Assembly (NCBI GenBank): GCA_964655775.1
Contig: CAZZNQ010000020.1
Span: 1 to 50,555, forward strand
DNA length: 50,555 nt
DNA from: CAZZNQ01 sp964655775
Lineage (GTDB): Bacteria; Planctomycetota; Brocadiia; SM23-32
Direction of reading: 5' to 3'
In this document: in pieces, positions 25,940 to 34,264 of the stretch
Numbering within the stretch: position 1 is the first letter of the stretch
Layout: each line of letters begins with the position of its first letter
Translations under genes and position numbers: made by a program
The notes under the pieces: generated by a model
What the model was told of the DNA's origin: nothing
Seen by the model: the letters and a program-made list of their open reading frames with translations, nothing else
The model's database searches: none

Positions 25940-26038
25940 TTCGTCTCTCCGGATATATCTGCAGTTGACGACCACCGGCCATTCTATGCGCCCTGCGGGC
26001 AGCGTGCCAGTGTCCCAGGTTCTTGCGGCCCATTGGCA

Positions 26039-26067
26039 TTGTGCGCCAGGGAAACATGCGTTACTAT
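26039..26067 (+). promoter_or_regulatory. Candidate promoter of the unknown 311-residue protein
   Basis: TTGTGC (26039-26044) and TACTAT (26062-26067) are 17 bases apart. Transcription would begin near 26074, giving a leader of about 60 bases. Confidence 0.5.
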
Positions 26068-26135
26068 GAATGGGTAAGCCGTTAGGACGCGTGTGCATCC
26101 TCGACTCACCGTAAGGCACAGGAGACGCACGAGCA

Positions 26136-27071
26136 TTGCGGTCACCGTTGCTGGACGATCCCTCCTCGGCAGACTCTTTTGTCCGCTGCGTGCAGAGCGC
26201 CGTCGGACACTGGGGCACCAAAGCAGCTTACGAGTGCATCGGCGCGCTTTCCGGAACCGTCTTCGCGCCGGCGCTGTGTGTCGGCGCATCGCGGTCCACC
26301 TCGTGGCACTCATGCACCAGCGATATGCGGATCGAGTTCATGGGACACGCTCTGGGCTTTACGGTCGAACGACCACCCGCTATGGCCTACCGTTCCGCCG
26401 CAGTCGCTCGGACCTTTGTCGACCACGCCGCCCAGGCCCTCTCCGAAGGCGCCGTGATTCTGTGTGGAACGTGGCCTTGTTGGGAAATGGCCACAGAGCA
26501 GGATGGCGGCGTCGACCAGTTGTGTGCACTCAGGGTATCGCGTGAGGGTGGGGAACGACCGCTTCCGCCAGCCGCCCGAGTCTACGTGCTGCAGAACGCC
26601 GTGCATACGCTGACTCGCTGCGAGGCCATCCGGGAAGCACTCCGCTTCGGGGCCAACGTGGCCAGCGGCGCCTACAAGCAGAACGGGCACGCCTTCGGCC
26701 ATTGCTTCTTCGAGGCGTGGAGTGAAGCCGTCTCCGACGGTCGACCTTGCCCCGAGTCAGACGACGGCTGCCTGCATTGCGCCCATCGGACTGTGCGCCG
26801 CGTCTGTCGAATGGAGTTTGCCGCCTCCGGTTTCCTGGATCGGGCGAAGAGCGCTCTGGAACCCACCCTTTCGGCGAAGGGGCTCACGGCCGCGGCTCGG
26901 GCCTACGAGGCCATGGGGGAGGTGCTCCAACCCTACACTCGCGAGGGCTACCTCCAGGAGACCTGGCGCAACGTCGACCTGCGCGGGGACTACGCAGCGA
27001 ACGTAGACAGGCTGAGCCAACTGCACTCTCGGGCCGCCGAAGGCCTGACGACGCTTGCCGCGCGGCTTTGA
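26136..27071 (+). CDS. Hypothetical protein, TTG start
   Basis: This 311-residue protein belongs to no family I recognise. The start is a TTG at 26136 with GGAGA ten bases upstream; the first in-frame ATG is only at residue 64, and the frame's coding character is clear before it. It has no signal peptide or membrane segment. It is unusually Cys-rich for a soluble protein: TKAAYECIGALSGTVF near the start, SWHSCTSD, and the cluster CPESDDGCLHCAHRTVRRVC around residues 206-225, which could bind a metal. The C-terminus is helical (AKSALEPTLSAKGLTAAARA). It is divergent from the HD gene and upstream of an MFS transporter on the same strand. Confidence 0.7.
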   Translation: MRSPLLDDPSSADSFVRCVQSAVGHWGTKAAYECIGALSGTVFAPALCVGASRSTSWHSCTSDMRIEFMGHALGFTVERPPAMAYRSAAVARTFVDHAAQALSEGAVILCGTWPCWEMATEQDGGVDQLCALRVSREGGERPLPPAARVYVLQNAVHTLTRCEAIREALRFGANVASGAYKQNGHAFGHCFFEAWSEAVSDGRPCPESDDGCLHCAHRTVRRVCRMEFAASGFLDRAKSALEPTLSAKGLTAAARAYEAMGEVLQPYTREGYLQETWRNVDLRGDYAANVDRLSQLHSRAAEGLTTLAARL

Positions 27072-27129
27072 GGGCGCAAAGCTTTCCGGCCCGGTTGTCC
27101 CGCGAAAACGCGCCGATTCCTTGCGACCC

Positions 27130-27158
27130 GTGACTCGGCCAGTCCATCCTGCTATAGT
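27130..27158 (+). promoter_or_regulatory. Candidate promoter of the MFS transporter gene
   Basis: GTGACT (27130-27135) and TATAGT (27153-27158) are 17 bases apart, about 100 bases before the start codon. The -35 element is weak. Confidence 0.35.
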
Positions 27159-27259
27159 GACCTCCTTCGACCGCGGCCTGCCGACACCTGAGAGGCTCCG
27201 CCGGTCCGTCGGGGGGCACCACGCTTCTCACCCGCACGCACCTATACCGAGCCAAAAAC

Positions 27260-28621
27260 GTGAGTCCTTTCGCCGCCATCACACACAACCTGCGTCGGGA
27301 CGTCGAGCGACGAGTCCGCGTGGTGTACCCGTGGGAACTGCCCAGCATCATGCGCAAGCACATCGCCACCGGAGCGATGGGCTCGATTTACTTCGTGCTC
27401 CTCTCGGGCATATTCCTGGTGACGTTCGGCAACGCACTGGGCATGACCTACGTGCAATGGGGCTTTCTCTCCGCGGCATCCTCATTCGCCCTGGTGCTGC
27501 AGCTGCTCTCCGCGTTCTTGGTTTCTCGCACCGGCAACCGGATGACGCTCTGGTTCACAACGGCGCTGGCTTCCCGCATCTGCAGGGCACTGGCGATAGT
27601 GCTTGCCTTCGCCCTGATTCCCGCCACGGCGGCAACGGCACGACTTGTCTTCATCGGACTGCTGGTTCTGGCCAACTGCTTCGATGCAATCTGCGCCCCC
27701 CCGTGGTTCTCGTGGCTGGCGGACATCATACCCCAGGACGAACACGGCCGCTTCATGGGCCGCCGGAGCGCCTGGATAGCGCTGGCCAACATGTGCGCGC
27801 TGTTGCCCATCGGCTACGGAATCGACCGAGTTCCCGAGGATTGGAGGCTTCCCGCGCTGCTGGTGGTGTTCGCGCTGGCGTTCGGCGTGGGAATCCTGGA
27901 CCTGTTCATCCATCGGACCATTCCGGAGCCGCCCATGCCCCTGCCGCCGCCGCGGCAGTTCTGGCATGAAATCGCTGCCCCATTCGGGGATCGCCGGTTC
28001 CGGCCCTGGCTCGCGTTTACGGCCTTCTGGACGTTCAGCGCGACGCTCGCCGGGACACTGGCAACAGTGTACTTCGTAAACGAGCTGGGCATCCGGAACA
28101 ACTTTCTGGGCGGCTCGCTGGTGCTGATCCTGGTGCCGATGCTGGGCACCGTTCTGACGGCCCGTCACATGGGAACGCTGGTGGACAAACGCGGCATCAA
28201 GACGGTGCTCTGGTGGGCGCATCGGTTGTGGGCGCTGCTGCCGGCGTTCTGGATCATGGCCACTCCCGATAGCGCCCTGTGGTGGTTGGGCGCCGCGGCA
28301 TTGACGGGAGGTATCTCCGTGAACGCCGCCTACACGGCGTCCAACAAGCTCGTAACGCGCCTGCCACCCCAGGGCCACGTGTCGATGTACATCGCCGTCT
28401 CCACCTGTGTTGCCAGCCTGGCCGGGGGGATAGGCCCGCTGCTCGGGGGACTCGTGCTGCACAGCCTGGATGGGATGGAGTGCACGGTCGGTTCGTACAG
28501 GTTCGGAGCCTGGCACGCGCTGTTTCTCTGTTCTCTCGTCCTCCGGAACGCAGTGGCCTTCATGGTCCCGAAGCTGGTCGAGCCTCCCGCCGCCGAGGAG
28601 CCGTCGGACACCGACTCATAG
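27260..28621 (+). CDS. MFS transporter
   Basis: This 453-residue polytopic inner-membrane protein has about twelve hydrophobic helices, for example MGSIYFVLLSGIFLVTFGNA and RICRALAIVLAFALI. The central cytoplasmic loop after helix 6 is Pro-rich (FIHRTIPEPPMPLPPP), as in major facilitator superfamily carriers. The segment DEHGRFMGRRSAW matches the family's conserved loop between helices. The cargo cannot be predicted. The start is a GTG at 27260; a weaker alternative is the ATG at residue 31, which would drop a charged amphipathic segment. The coding end overlaps the convergent glycosyltransferase gene by six bases. Confidence 0.85.
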   Translation: MSPFAAITHNLRRDVERRVRVVYPWELPSIMRKHIATGAMGSIYFVLLSGIFLVTFGNALGMTYVQWGFLSAASSFALVLQLLSAFLVSRTGNRMTLWFTTALASRICRALAIVLAFALIPATAATARLVFIGLLVLANCFDAICAPPWFSWLADIIPQDEHGRFMGRRSAWIALANMCALLPIGYGIDRVPEDWRLPALLVVFALAFGVGILDLFIHRTIPEPPMPLPPPRQFWHEIAAPFGDRRFRPWLAFTAFWTFSATLAGTLATVYFVNELGIRNNFLGGSLVLILVPMLGTVLTARHMGTLVDKRGIKTVLWWAHRLWALLPAFWIMATPDSALWWLGAAALTGGISVNAAYTASNKLVTRLPPQGHVSMYIAVSTCVASLAGGIGPLLGGLVLHSLDGMECTVGSYRFGAWHALFLCSLVLRNAVAFMVPKLVEPPAAEEPSDTDS

Positions 28622-29935
28622 CCCCCTCCTGTAGAGCGAGGCAAGCTTCTCCGGCGGCACGCCGAGGTAGTGGCCGGCTATCATCAACTGGTTGACCAGC
28701 GTCGTCCGCACCGGACCGAACCTGCGCCAGCGTCTGGCGGAAGTGCATGACTGCGCCCGCAGCGTGACGACGTGCCCGTATCGACGAAGGTCCACGGCGA
28801 ACAGATAGTCCTCCATGATCGGGCGGAGGGGGAAGCCGCCGATGCGCCGGAAGATGTCCCGCCGGACGAATACGCCCTGGTCCCCATAGGGTAGCAGAAG
28901 GCGGCGCGAGCGCAGGTTCGCCAGACGTTCTATCAAGCGGTAGATGCCGCCGTCCGCGTCTACCCCGAAACCAAAGGCGCCGCCCACCACGCCCGGGCGC
29001 ATCAGCGCGGCGCGCACACTCGCGTCGAAGCCACGCGGCAGGATCGTATCGCCGTGGAGGAAGAACAATACCTCTCCGTCGGCCCGCTCTGCCCCCGCGT
29101 TCTGTTGGCGAGCCCGGGAAGGGCGCGACCGGATGACGGTCGCTCCGGCCGCGGCTGCCGCCTCGACGGTACCGTCGGCGCTGCCGCCGTCCACGACAAT
29201 CGTCTGAACGTTCTGCCCCGCCCGGACTCGTTGCACCACCTCGCTGATGTGCTCCTCCTCGTTCAGCGTGGGGATCACGACGGAAAGGCGGGCACGGGCA
29301 GGAAGTAGTCCCATCGAATGCGCCCCGTGATCCCAGGCGCCCAGGTCCTCAGGCGTGTCGACGTCGTCGAGCTCTGCCAGCAGGTGAACGCCGAGCCCTT
29401 CACCCCTTGCGGCACGCACCGACTGATTGAGGACGCGAGGCGTTCCCCATTCGATTTCCCTGAACAGGGCAGCGTGTGGACGCGTCAACCCGATCGCGTA
29501 GTAGCCGCCGTCCGACGCGGGCCCCAGAACGAGATCTTGGCCTTCGAGGGCGACCAATGCATTCCGAACGGTGTCGGGCGTGATACCGGGACAGTCCGAC
29601 CCCGCGATGACAACCCGCCGGAACCCCTGGGCAAAGGTCGCTTTGAAGGCTCGGTGCATCCGGTCGCCCAGATCGCCTTGCCCCTGCGGAACGTACGTCG
29701 GCTCCGGGCCGAGCCAGACCTGCATCCGTGCCCGACTGCCACCGGCATGGCACACCCACACGGCCGCGCTGCATCGCCGTGCGGCCTTACTCAGTACGGT
29801 CAGCGCGTGCTCCGTCATGCGCCTCTGCAGCAGCGCCGCTCCCTCTGCCCCCAGGCTTGGGATCAGGCGGGTTTTGGCGTCCCCGGGAACCGGGTACCGG
29901 GTGAAGAGGATTAGGCAATCGCGCGCTTGTCGCAT
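28616..29935 (-). CDS. Fused two-domain glycosyltransferase (TIGR04282 + TIGR04283 types)
   Basis: This 439-residue protein joins two enzymes that are normally separate neighbours. Residues 1-205 are a nucleotidyl/glycosyltransferase of the DUF2064 type (LILFTRYPVPGDAKTRLIP, VIAGSDCPGITPDTV, LGPASDGGYYAIGL). Residues 215-439 are a GT-A family 2 transferase (LSVVIPTLNEEEHI, TIVVDGGSADGT, ARQQNAGAERADGEVLFFLH, YGDQGVFVRRDIFRRIGGFP). The two families are the rSAM/selenodomain-associated transferases 1 and 2. They often occur together near radical SAM enzymes, but no radical SAM gene lies beside this one. The product is probably a modified lipid or small molecule. Confidence 0.88.
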   Translation of the reverse strand: MRQARDCLILFTRYPVPGDAKTRLIPSLGAEGAALLQRRMTEHALTVLSKAARRCSAAVWVCHAGGSRARMQVWLGPEPTYVPQGQGDLGDRMHRAFKATFAQGFRRVVIAGSDCPGITPDTVRNALVALEGQDLVLGPASDGGYYAIGLTRPHAALFREIEWGTPRVLNQSVRAARGEGLGVHLLAELDDVDTPEDLGAWDHGAHSMGLLPARARLSVVIPTLNEEEHISEVVQRVRAGQNVQTIVVDGGSADGTVEAAAAAGATVIRSRPSRARQQNAGAERADGEVLFFLHGDTILPRGFDASVRAALMRPGVVGGAFGFGVDADGGIYRLIERLANLRSRRLLLPYGDQGVFVRRDIFRRIGGFPLRPIMEDYLFAVDLRRYGHVVTLRAQSCTSARRWRRFGPVRTTLVNQLMIAGHYLGVPPEKLASLYRRGL

Positions 29936-30012
29936 TCGCCCTCCGCAGCTCCCTCTGCTCGCAGCCCTCGCAATGTGGTCTGGACCGGTCCGAAGACGGC
30001 CGACCCCAATAG

Positions 30013-30042
30013 ATAAAGGGGCCGACGCTGGACGCCGGCCCC
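30013..30042 (-). terminator. Intrinsic terminator after ferritin
   Basis: On the minus strand, GGGGCCGGCG pairs with CGTCGGCCCC (one mismatch) around a five-base loop and is followed by TTTAT. It lies 16 bases past the ferritin stop and closes the perR-rbr-ftn transcript. Confidence 0.75.
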
Positions 30043-30058
30043 CCTCGAACGCATGCGA

Positions 30059-30553
30059 CTATTCCGCGCCTCGCTGACCGAGCTCGCGGTTCAGCATGAA
30101 CAGGCCCCCGGGCGCATCGCTGACCATCTGGAGCTTCTTGACGATCGCGTCCGCAGACGCCTCTTCCTCGACCTGCTCGGTGACGAACCACTGCAGGAAT
30201 GCCGACGTGGCGTGATCCTTCTCTTCGGCCGCCAGGTCGACCAGGCTGTCGATCATGGCCGTCACCTTGCGCTCGTGCTCGTAGGTGGCCTCGAACACCG
30301 CGAGAGGGGAATCCCACTCCGTAGGAGGGCCTTCGATGGGCTGCAGCAGAACCCGCCCACCGCGCTCGACGACATATCCGAAGATCTTGGCAGCGTGCTC
30401 CACTTCTTCCTGGGCCTGCATCCGAAGCCAGGTGGCGAAGCCGCCCATGTCGATCGACTCGCAGTATGCCGACATCGAGACGTACATGTAGGACGAGTAC
30501 AGCTCCGCATTGATCTGATTGTTCAGTTCTTCCAGCATCTTGTCGCTCAGCAT
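30059..30553 (-). CDS. ftnA: Ferritin
   Basis: This 164-residue four-helix iron-storage protein oxidises Fe(II) and stores it as a mineral core. Ferroxidase ligands are visible: Glu in NAELYSSYMYVSMSAYCES, the ExxH of QEEVEHAAKIFGYV, and Glu/Gln in FLQWFVTEQVEEEASADAI. Length and helices match bacterial non-haem ferritin. The ATG at 30553 has AAAGGA upstream; the open frame to 30646 overlaps rubrerythrin and is rejected as coding. It is the third gene of the perR-rubrerythrin-ferritin cluster, with a 46-base gap. Iron sequestration together with peroxide reduction makes a coherent oxidative-stress unit. Confidence 0.95.
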   Translation of the reverse strand: MLSDKMLEELNNQINAELYSSYMYVSMSAYCESIDMGGFATWLRMQAQEEVEHAAKIFGYVVERGGRVLLQPIEGPPTEWDSPLAVFEATYEHERKVTAMIDSLVDLAAEEKDHATSAFLQWFVTEQVEEEASADAIVKKLQMVSDAPGGLFMLNRELGQRGAE

Positions 30554-30599
30554 CCGCTTACGTCCTTTCTGCTTGGGGTAGGACAATCCACAAATCCAC

Positions 30600-31172
30600 T
30601 CACCAGTTCTCGGCCAGCAATTCGAAGTATCCCTGCACCTTCGCACACGCCGGGCACGCCTTCGGCGCCTCCTTGCCAGTGTGCAGGTAGCCGCAGTTGA
30701 TGCACCGCCAGACCACCTCTGAATCGCGCAGGAACACAGTGCCGCGCTCCAGGTTGCTCAGCAGCTCCAGGTACCGCTTCTCATGCTGCCTCTCCGCCAC
30801 GGCAATGGCGTCGAATATGTCGCCGATACGGCGAAAGCCCTCCTGTCGGGCGGTCTCGGCGAATCCCGGGTACATCTCCGTCCACTCGTAATTCTCGCCA
30901 CTGGCAGCGGCCTCGAGATTCTTCGCCGTATCACCGACGACGCCGGCCGGGAAGGCCGCCTGTACCTCGACTTCGCCGCCTTCCAGCAGCCGGAACACGC
31001 GCTTCGCGTGCTCCCTCTCCTGGCTGGCGGTCTCACGGAAGATACCCGCCATCTGGACATAACCTTCGTCCATGGCGCGCTCGGCGAAGTACGTATACCG
31101 GTTTCGCGCCTGGCTCTCTCCCGCGAAAGCCGTGAGGAGATTCTTCTCCGTCTGCGAGCCCTTCAGATCCAC
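30600..31172 (-). CDS. rbr: Rubrerythrin
   Basis: This 190-residue cytoplasmic di-iron peroxidase reduces hydrogen peroxide using electrons through its rubredoxin centre. The N-terminal diiron domain (1-145) has AFAGESQARNRYTYFAERA, ETASQEREHAKRVF and AVAERQHEKRYLELL. The C-terminal rubredoxin domain has CINCGYLH and CPACAKVQGYFELL, two Cys pairs for one iron. It lies four bases after the PerR-like regulator, so it is co-transcribed. This is a typical anaerobe/microaerophile defence against oxygen. Confidence 0.96.
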   Translation of the reverse strand: MDLKGSQTEKNLLTAFAGESQARNRYTYFAERAMDEGYVQMAGIFRETASQEREHAKRVFRLLEGGEVEVQAAFPAGVVGDTAKNLEAAASGENYEWTEMYPGFAETARQEGFRRIGDIFDAIAVAERQHEKRYLELLSNLERGTVFLRDSEVVWRCINCGYLHTGKEAPKACPACAKVQGYFELLAENW

Positions 31173-31176
31173 TCAC

Positions 31177-31590
31177 TCATTCCTTTCGCTTTTCTTGCTT
31201 TGCGCTGCACTCGGGGCACAGCCCCCAGTATTCCACCGAGGATCCCAGGATCTCGAATCCGGTCTCTTCGGCCACCGCCCGCTCTCTGTGCCCGACGCCG
31301 TCGACGGAGACGTCGCGCACCTTTCTGCACTCCACGCATCTCACGTGCTCATGCGGTTCAGTAGCATCATCGAACCGCATCGGATCGTCCCCGATCCTCA
31401 ACCGGTGAATCATCCCCCGATCGGCCAGAAAGTCGAGGTTCCTGTAGATGGTCCCAAGGCTGATGCGCGGAAGTCTCTCCCGTACGGCCTCGTATATCTG
31501 GTCCGCCGTGGGATGAGTTCCGGCCTTCGTCAGCTCCTCAAGAATGACCCTCCGCTGCCGTGTCATCCGGGGCTTCTTGCGATGCGGCAT
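31177..31590 (-). CDS. perR: Fur family repressor, probable PerR
   Basis: This 137-residue metalloregulator heads a peroxide-defence operon. A winged-helix domain (RMTRQRRVILEELTKAGTHP, then ISLGTIYRNLDFLADRGM) is followed by a dimer domain with the structural zinc pairs CVECRKV and CPECSAK. The regulatory His/Asp text is DDATEPHEHVRC. Gene context (rubrerythrin, ferritin) favours PerR over Fur or Zur. The ATG at 31590 has GAGGT seven bases ahead and gives the expected N-terminus; the frame upstream to 31650 runs through the promoter and is not used. A palindrome over its own -10 box suggests autorepression. Confidence 0.9.
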   Translation of the reverse strand: MPHRKKPRMTRQRRVILEELTKAGTHPTADQIYEAVRERLPRISLGTIYRNLDFLADRGMIHRLRIGDDPMRFDDATEPHEHVRCVECRKVRDVSVDGVGHRERAVAEETGFEILGSSVEYWGLCPECSAKQEKRKE

Positions 31591-31618
31591 GCTGAGACCT
31601 CGTGTGCTGCGAACAGAA

Positions 31619-31657
31619 ACTATTACTGATAGTATCCACCCGGCACCCATCCGTCAA
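31619..31657 (-). promoter_or_regulatory. Promoter with overlapping PerR-box-like operator
   Basis: On the minus strand, TTGACG (31657-31652) and TACTAT (31634-31629) are 17 bases apart, a strong sigma70-type promoter. A perfect inverted repeat ACTAT-N5-ATAGT (31633-31619) covers the -10 box and the start of transcription, as expected for a repressor site. A second short inverted repeat, GCACCC/GGGTGC (31643-31663), surrounds the -35 box. Confidence 0.7.
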
Positions 31658-31676
31658 GGGTGCAACACGGCTCGCA

Positions 31677-33848
31677 TCACCGGCGTCCGCCTCCCAGCAG
31701 CCTCAGACCGTTGAAGGTAACCAACAGCGAGGCGCCCATGTCCGCCGCGATAGCCTGCCACAAAGTCGCAACGCCGAAGAAAGCAAGGATGATGAACGCA
31801 AACTTGGTGCCCAGGGCCAGCCCCACGTTCGCCTTTACAACTTTCAGCGCGCGGCGAGAATGCCCAATCAACCACGGCAGGCGTTCCAGCTCGTCGGCCA
31901 TGAGAGTCACGTCGGCCGTCTCGATGGCCGCATCGGAACCGATCGCTCCCATGGCAATGCCGATGTTGGCGGCCGCCAGCGCCGGGGCATCGTTGATGCC
32001 GTCCCCCACCATGCCGACGAATCCGAACCGCTCCCGCAGCTCCTCCACCAGTCGCACTTTCTCCTCAGGTAGCTGCTCGGAACGATAGTCGTCCACTCCC
32101 GTCGCCTGGGCGACTGCGCGGGCGGTTCCGTCGTTATCGCCGGTGAGCATGGCGACGTGTGCAACACCCGCCTCGTGCAGAGCACGGATCACGCCCTGCG
32201 CGTCCTCCCGCACGCCGTCCGAGACACGGATAAGACCGCAGGTGTGGTCGCCCTTCCCTACGGCGACCACGGACTGGCCCAGTCCCTCAATCTCTTCTGC
32301 ACGGCGGTGCCCCTGCTCCGACTCGACTCCGCGTTCTTCCATGAGGCGGTGGCTGCCGACCCAGACGATCTCCCCGTCCAGGACGGCCTCTGCGCCTTTT
32401 CCCCTAAGGGCGATGAACTCCTCCGGACGTCGCACGCGCACGCCCTCGTCTGTCGCCTTGCGGATGATGGCGTCCGCCAGTGGATGCACGCTGTCCGCCT
32501 CGACGGCCGCGGCGGTCTCCAGCACCTCGCCCGCCTCGTGGCCTTCGAACGGTATGATTTCCAGCACCTCCGGACGCCCGTACGTGAGAGTGCCGGTCTT
32601 GTCGATCGCCAGGGCATCTATCCGGCCGACCGCCTCCAGGTAGGCGCCTCCCTTGATGAGCACGCCGCGCCGGGCGGAACTGGTGAGCGCGGAGACGATG
32701 GTGACGGGGGTGGAGATCACCAGCGCGCACGGGCAGGCGACGACGAGCAGGACCAGGCCCCTGTAGAGCCATTCCGACCACTCCCCGCCGAAGAACATCG
32801 GTGGCACGAGCACGAATGCGGCGGCCAGCGTCATCATGGCGGGCGTGTAGTATCTGGCGAACTTCTCCACCCACCGCTCGGCCGGCGCCCGCCTGGATTG
32901 TGACTCCCGCACCATGCGGATGATGTGGGCGAGCGTGGTATCGTCCGCCGTTCGCTGCACCTCGACCTGCAGCGATCCCTGCTCGTTGATGGTGCCCGCA
33001 TACACGCCCTCGCCCGGCGTCTTCGGGACCGGCCGCGACTCGCCGGTGATCGGGGCTTCGTTCACCGAGGACTCCCCCACGACCACCTGCCCGTCCAGAG
33101 GCACGCGATCGCCGGGCCGGACGACGATGATGGTGCCTATCGGGACCTCGGTGGCGGGCCGCTCCACGACCTGTCCGGTATCGGGGTCGACGCACCGAGC
33201 GGTGTCCGGCGAGAGGTCCAGCAACGAGCTGATGGCTCGCCGGGCACGATCCATGCTCCAGTGTTCGAGCTGCAGCGCCACCGCAAACAGGAAGGCCACC
33301 GTCGCGGCCTCGAAGTATTCACCGATGGCCACAGCGCCGATGACGGCGACCGTCATCAACAGGTTCATGTCCGGCCGGAACCGGACCGCAGCCCCCGCGG
33401 CCTTCGGCAGCACGAACCACGCCCCCGCCACTGCGCTCAGCCAGTACATCATCAGTGACGGCGTCGGCAGAACGTGCTGCTCCGCGCCGTGCCCGCGCGT
33501 AAGAGCGCCCAGAAAGCTCCCGTGCTGCGCCCAGTGGGTGAGAAAGCCCGCCAGCAGTAGCGCGCCGCTGGTGCAGACAGCCACCATACGACCGTGCTCT
33601 TCCCAAAACGTCGACGGAACACGGCCGCGCTCCTCCCACGGCACCACCTTCAGACCGGTCTCGGCCGCACAGGCGGCGATCACGCCCGATGCGGTAAGCT
33701 CGGGATCGTAGTCGACCGCCATCCTGGCGTTAAGCAGGTCAAAGTCCAGATCGAGAACACCGGGTCTATCCTCCAACGCGCCCCTGAGAAGATTCACCTC
33801 CTCGGCGCAGTCTAACCCCTCGACCTTGTACTCCGCCCGTTCCGCCAT
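31677..33848 (-). CDS. P1B-type Zn/Cd-transporting ATPase
   Basis: This 723-residue inner-membrane pump exports divalent soft metals. There is an N-terminal heavy-metal domain with only one Cys (VEGLDCAEEVNLL, Cys14) where two are usual. The A-domain contains VNEAPITGESRPVPK. The CPC motif in VVACPCALVISTPV lies in the transport path. The phosphorylation site is DKTGTLT, the HP motif lies in SVHPLADAI, and the hinge is MVGDGINDAPALA. Near the end, Lys in ALGTKFAFIILAF and Asp in AADMGASLLVTFNGLR are the marks of the Zn/Cd (P1B-2) subgroup. It follows a Cys-rich lipoprotein gene by 41 bases and precedes the perR promoter. Confidence 0.93.
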   Translation of the reverse strand: MAERAEYKVEGLDCAEEVNLLRGALEDRPGVLDLDFDLLNARMAVDYDPELTASGVIAACAAETGLKVVPWEERGRVPSTFWEEHGRMVAVCTSGALLLAGFLTHWAQHGSFLGALTRGHGAEQHVLPTPSLMMYWLSAVAGAWFVLPKAAGAAVRFRPDMNLLMTVAVIGAVAIGEYFEAATVAFLFAVALQLEHWSMDRARRAISSLLDLSPDTARCVDPDTGQVVERPATEVPIGTIIVVRPGDRVPLDGQVVVGESSVNEAPITGESRPVPKTPGEGVYAGTINEQGSLQVEVQRTADDTTLAHIIRMVRESQSRRAPAERWVEKFARYYTPAMMTLAAAFVLVPPMFFGGEWSEWLYRGLVLLVVACPCALVISTPVTIVSALTSSARRGVLIKGGAYLEAVGRIDALAIDKTGTLTYGRPEVLEIIPFEGHEAGEVLETAAAVEADSVHPLADAIIRKATDEGVRVRRPEEFIALRGKGAEAVLDGEIVWVGSHRLMEERGVESEQGHRRAEEIEGLGQSVVAVGKGDHTCGLIRVSDGVREDAQGVIRALHEAGVAHVAMLTGDNDGTARAVAQATGVDDYRSEQLPEEKVRLVEELRERFGFVGMVGDGINDAPALAAANIGIAMGAIGSDAAIETADVTLMADELERLPWLIGHSRRALKVVKANVGLALGTKFAFIILAFFGVATLWQAIAADMGASLLVTFNGLRLLGGGRR

Positions 33849-33889
33849 GGATGCCTTTCACGATCTGCCGTGTGGACTGCAGCGCTAAG

Positions 33890-34210
33890 TCAGTTGTGTC
33901 CGCGGCAGTGAGGGCACGGAGCAATCGTGACGCCGCATTTCTCGCATGCGGGCACGCGCGAGTTGATCGAAGTGTAACCGTCCCAGATTTCCCCCGACTC
34001 CCGTCCGCATGTCGGACAGACGCACTTCATGTCTTTGACGTCCTCGACCCTGGCGAGCGTCGCTGCGCTTCCGCAATGCGGGCAGGCTACCGTTTCGCCT
34101 GCGCCCTGCAGACCTTTGCAGCCGCCTGCCACGGCAAGGAACGCGCCGATAGCGATCACGCACATGAGGCATACGAGCAGTCCGCTCCGCATTCCAACTC
34201 TTTGAATCAT
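33890..34210 (-). CDS. Cys-rich lipoprotein with four CxxC pairs
   Basis: This 106-residue protein starts at an ATG with AGGAGGAG upstream. The signal segment ends in LAVAGGC, placing the lipidated Cys at residue 31. The mature part carries CPHC (43/46), CVCPTC (63, 65/68), CEKC (89/92) and CPHC (99/102), which look like two zinc-ribbon or rubredoxin-like knuckles. It ends with a His-containing tail (CRGHN). No family is recognised. It lies just upstream of a Zn/Cd efflux ATPase and just downstream of the dehydrogenase E2 gene on the same strand. A periplasmic metal-binding role is an inference from Cys content and context. Confidence 0.75.
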   Translation of the reverse strand: MIQRVGMRSGLLVCLMCVIAIGAFLAVAGGCKGLQGAGETVACPHCGSAATLARVEDVKDMKCVCPTCGRESGEIWDGYTSINSRVPACEKCGVTIAPCPHCRGHN

Positions 34211-34264
34211 CCTATCTCCTCCTGCTGAGATAAGCTCAGCCAAACGAGAAACAAGCACATCAAT

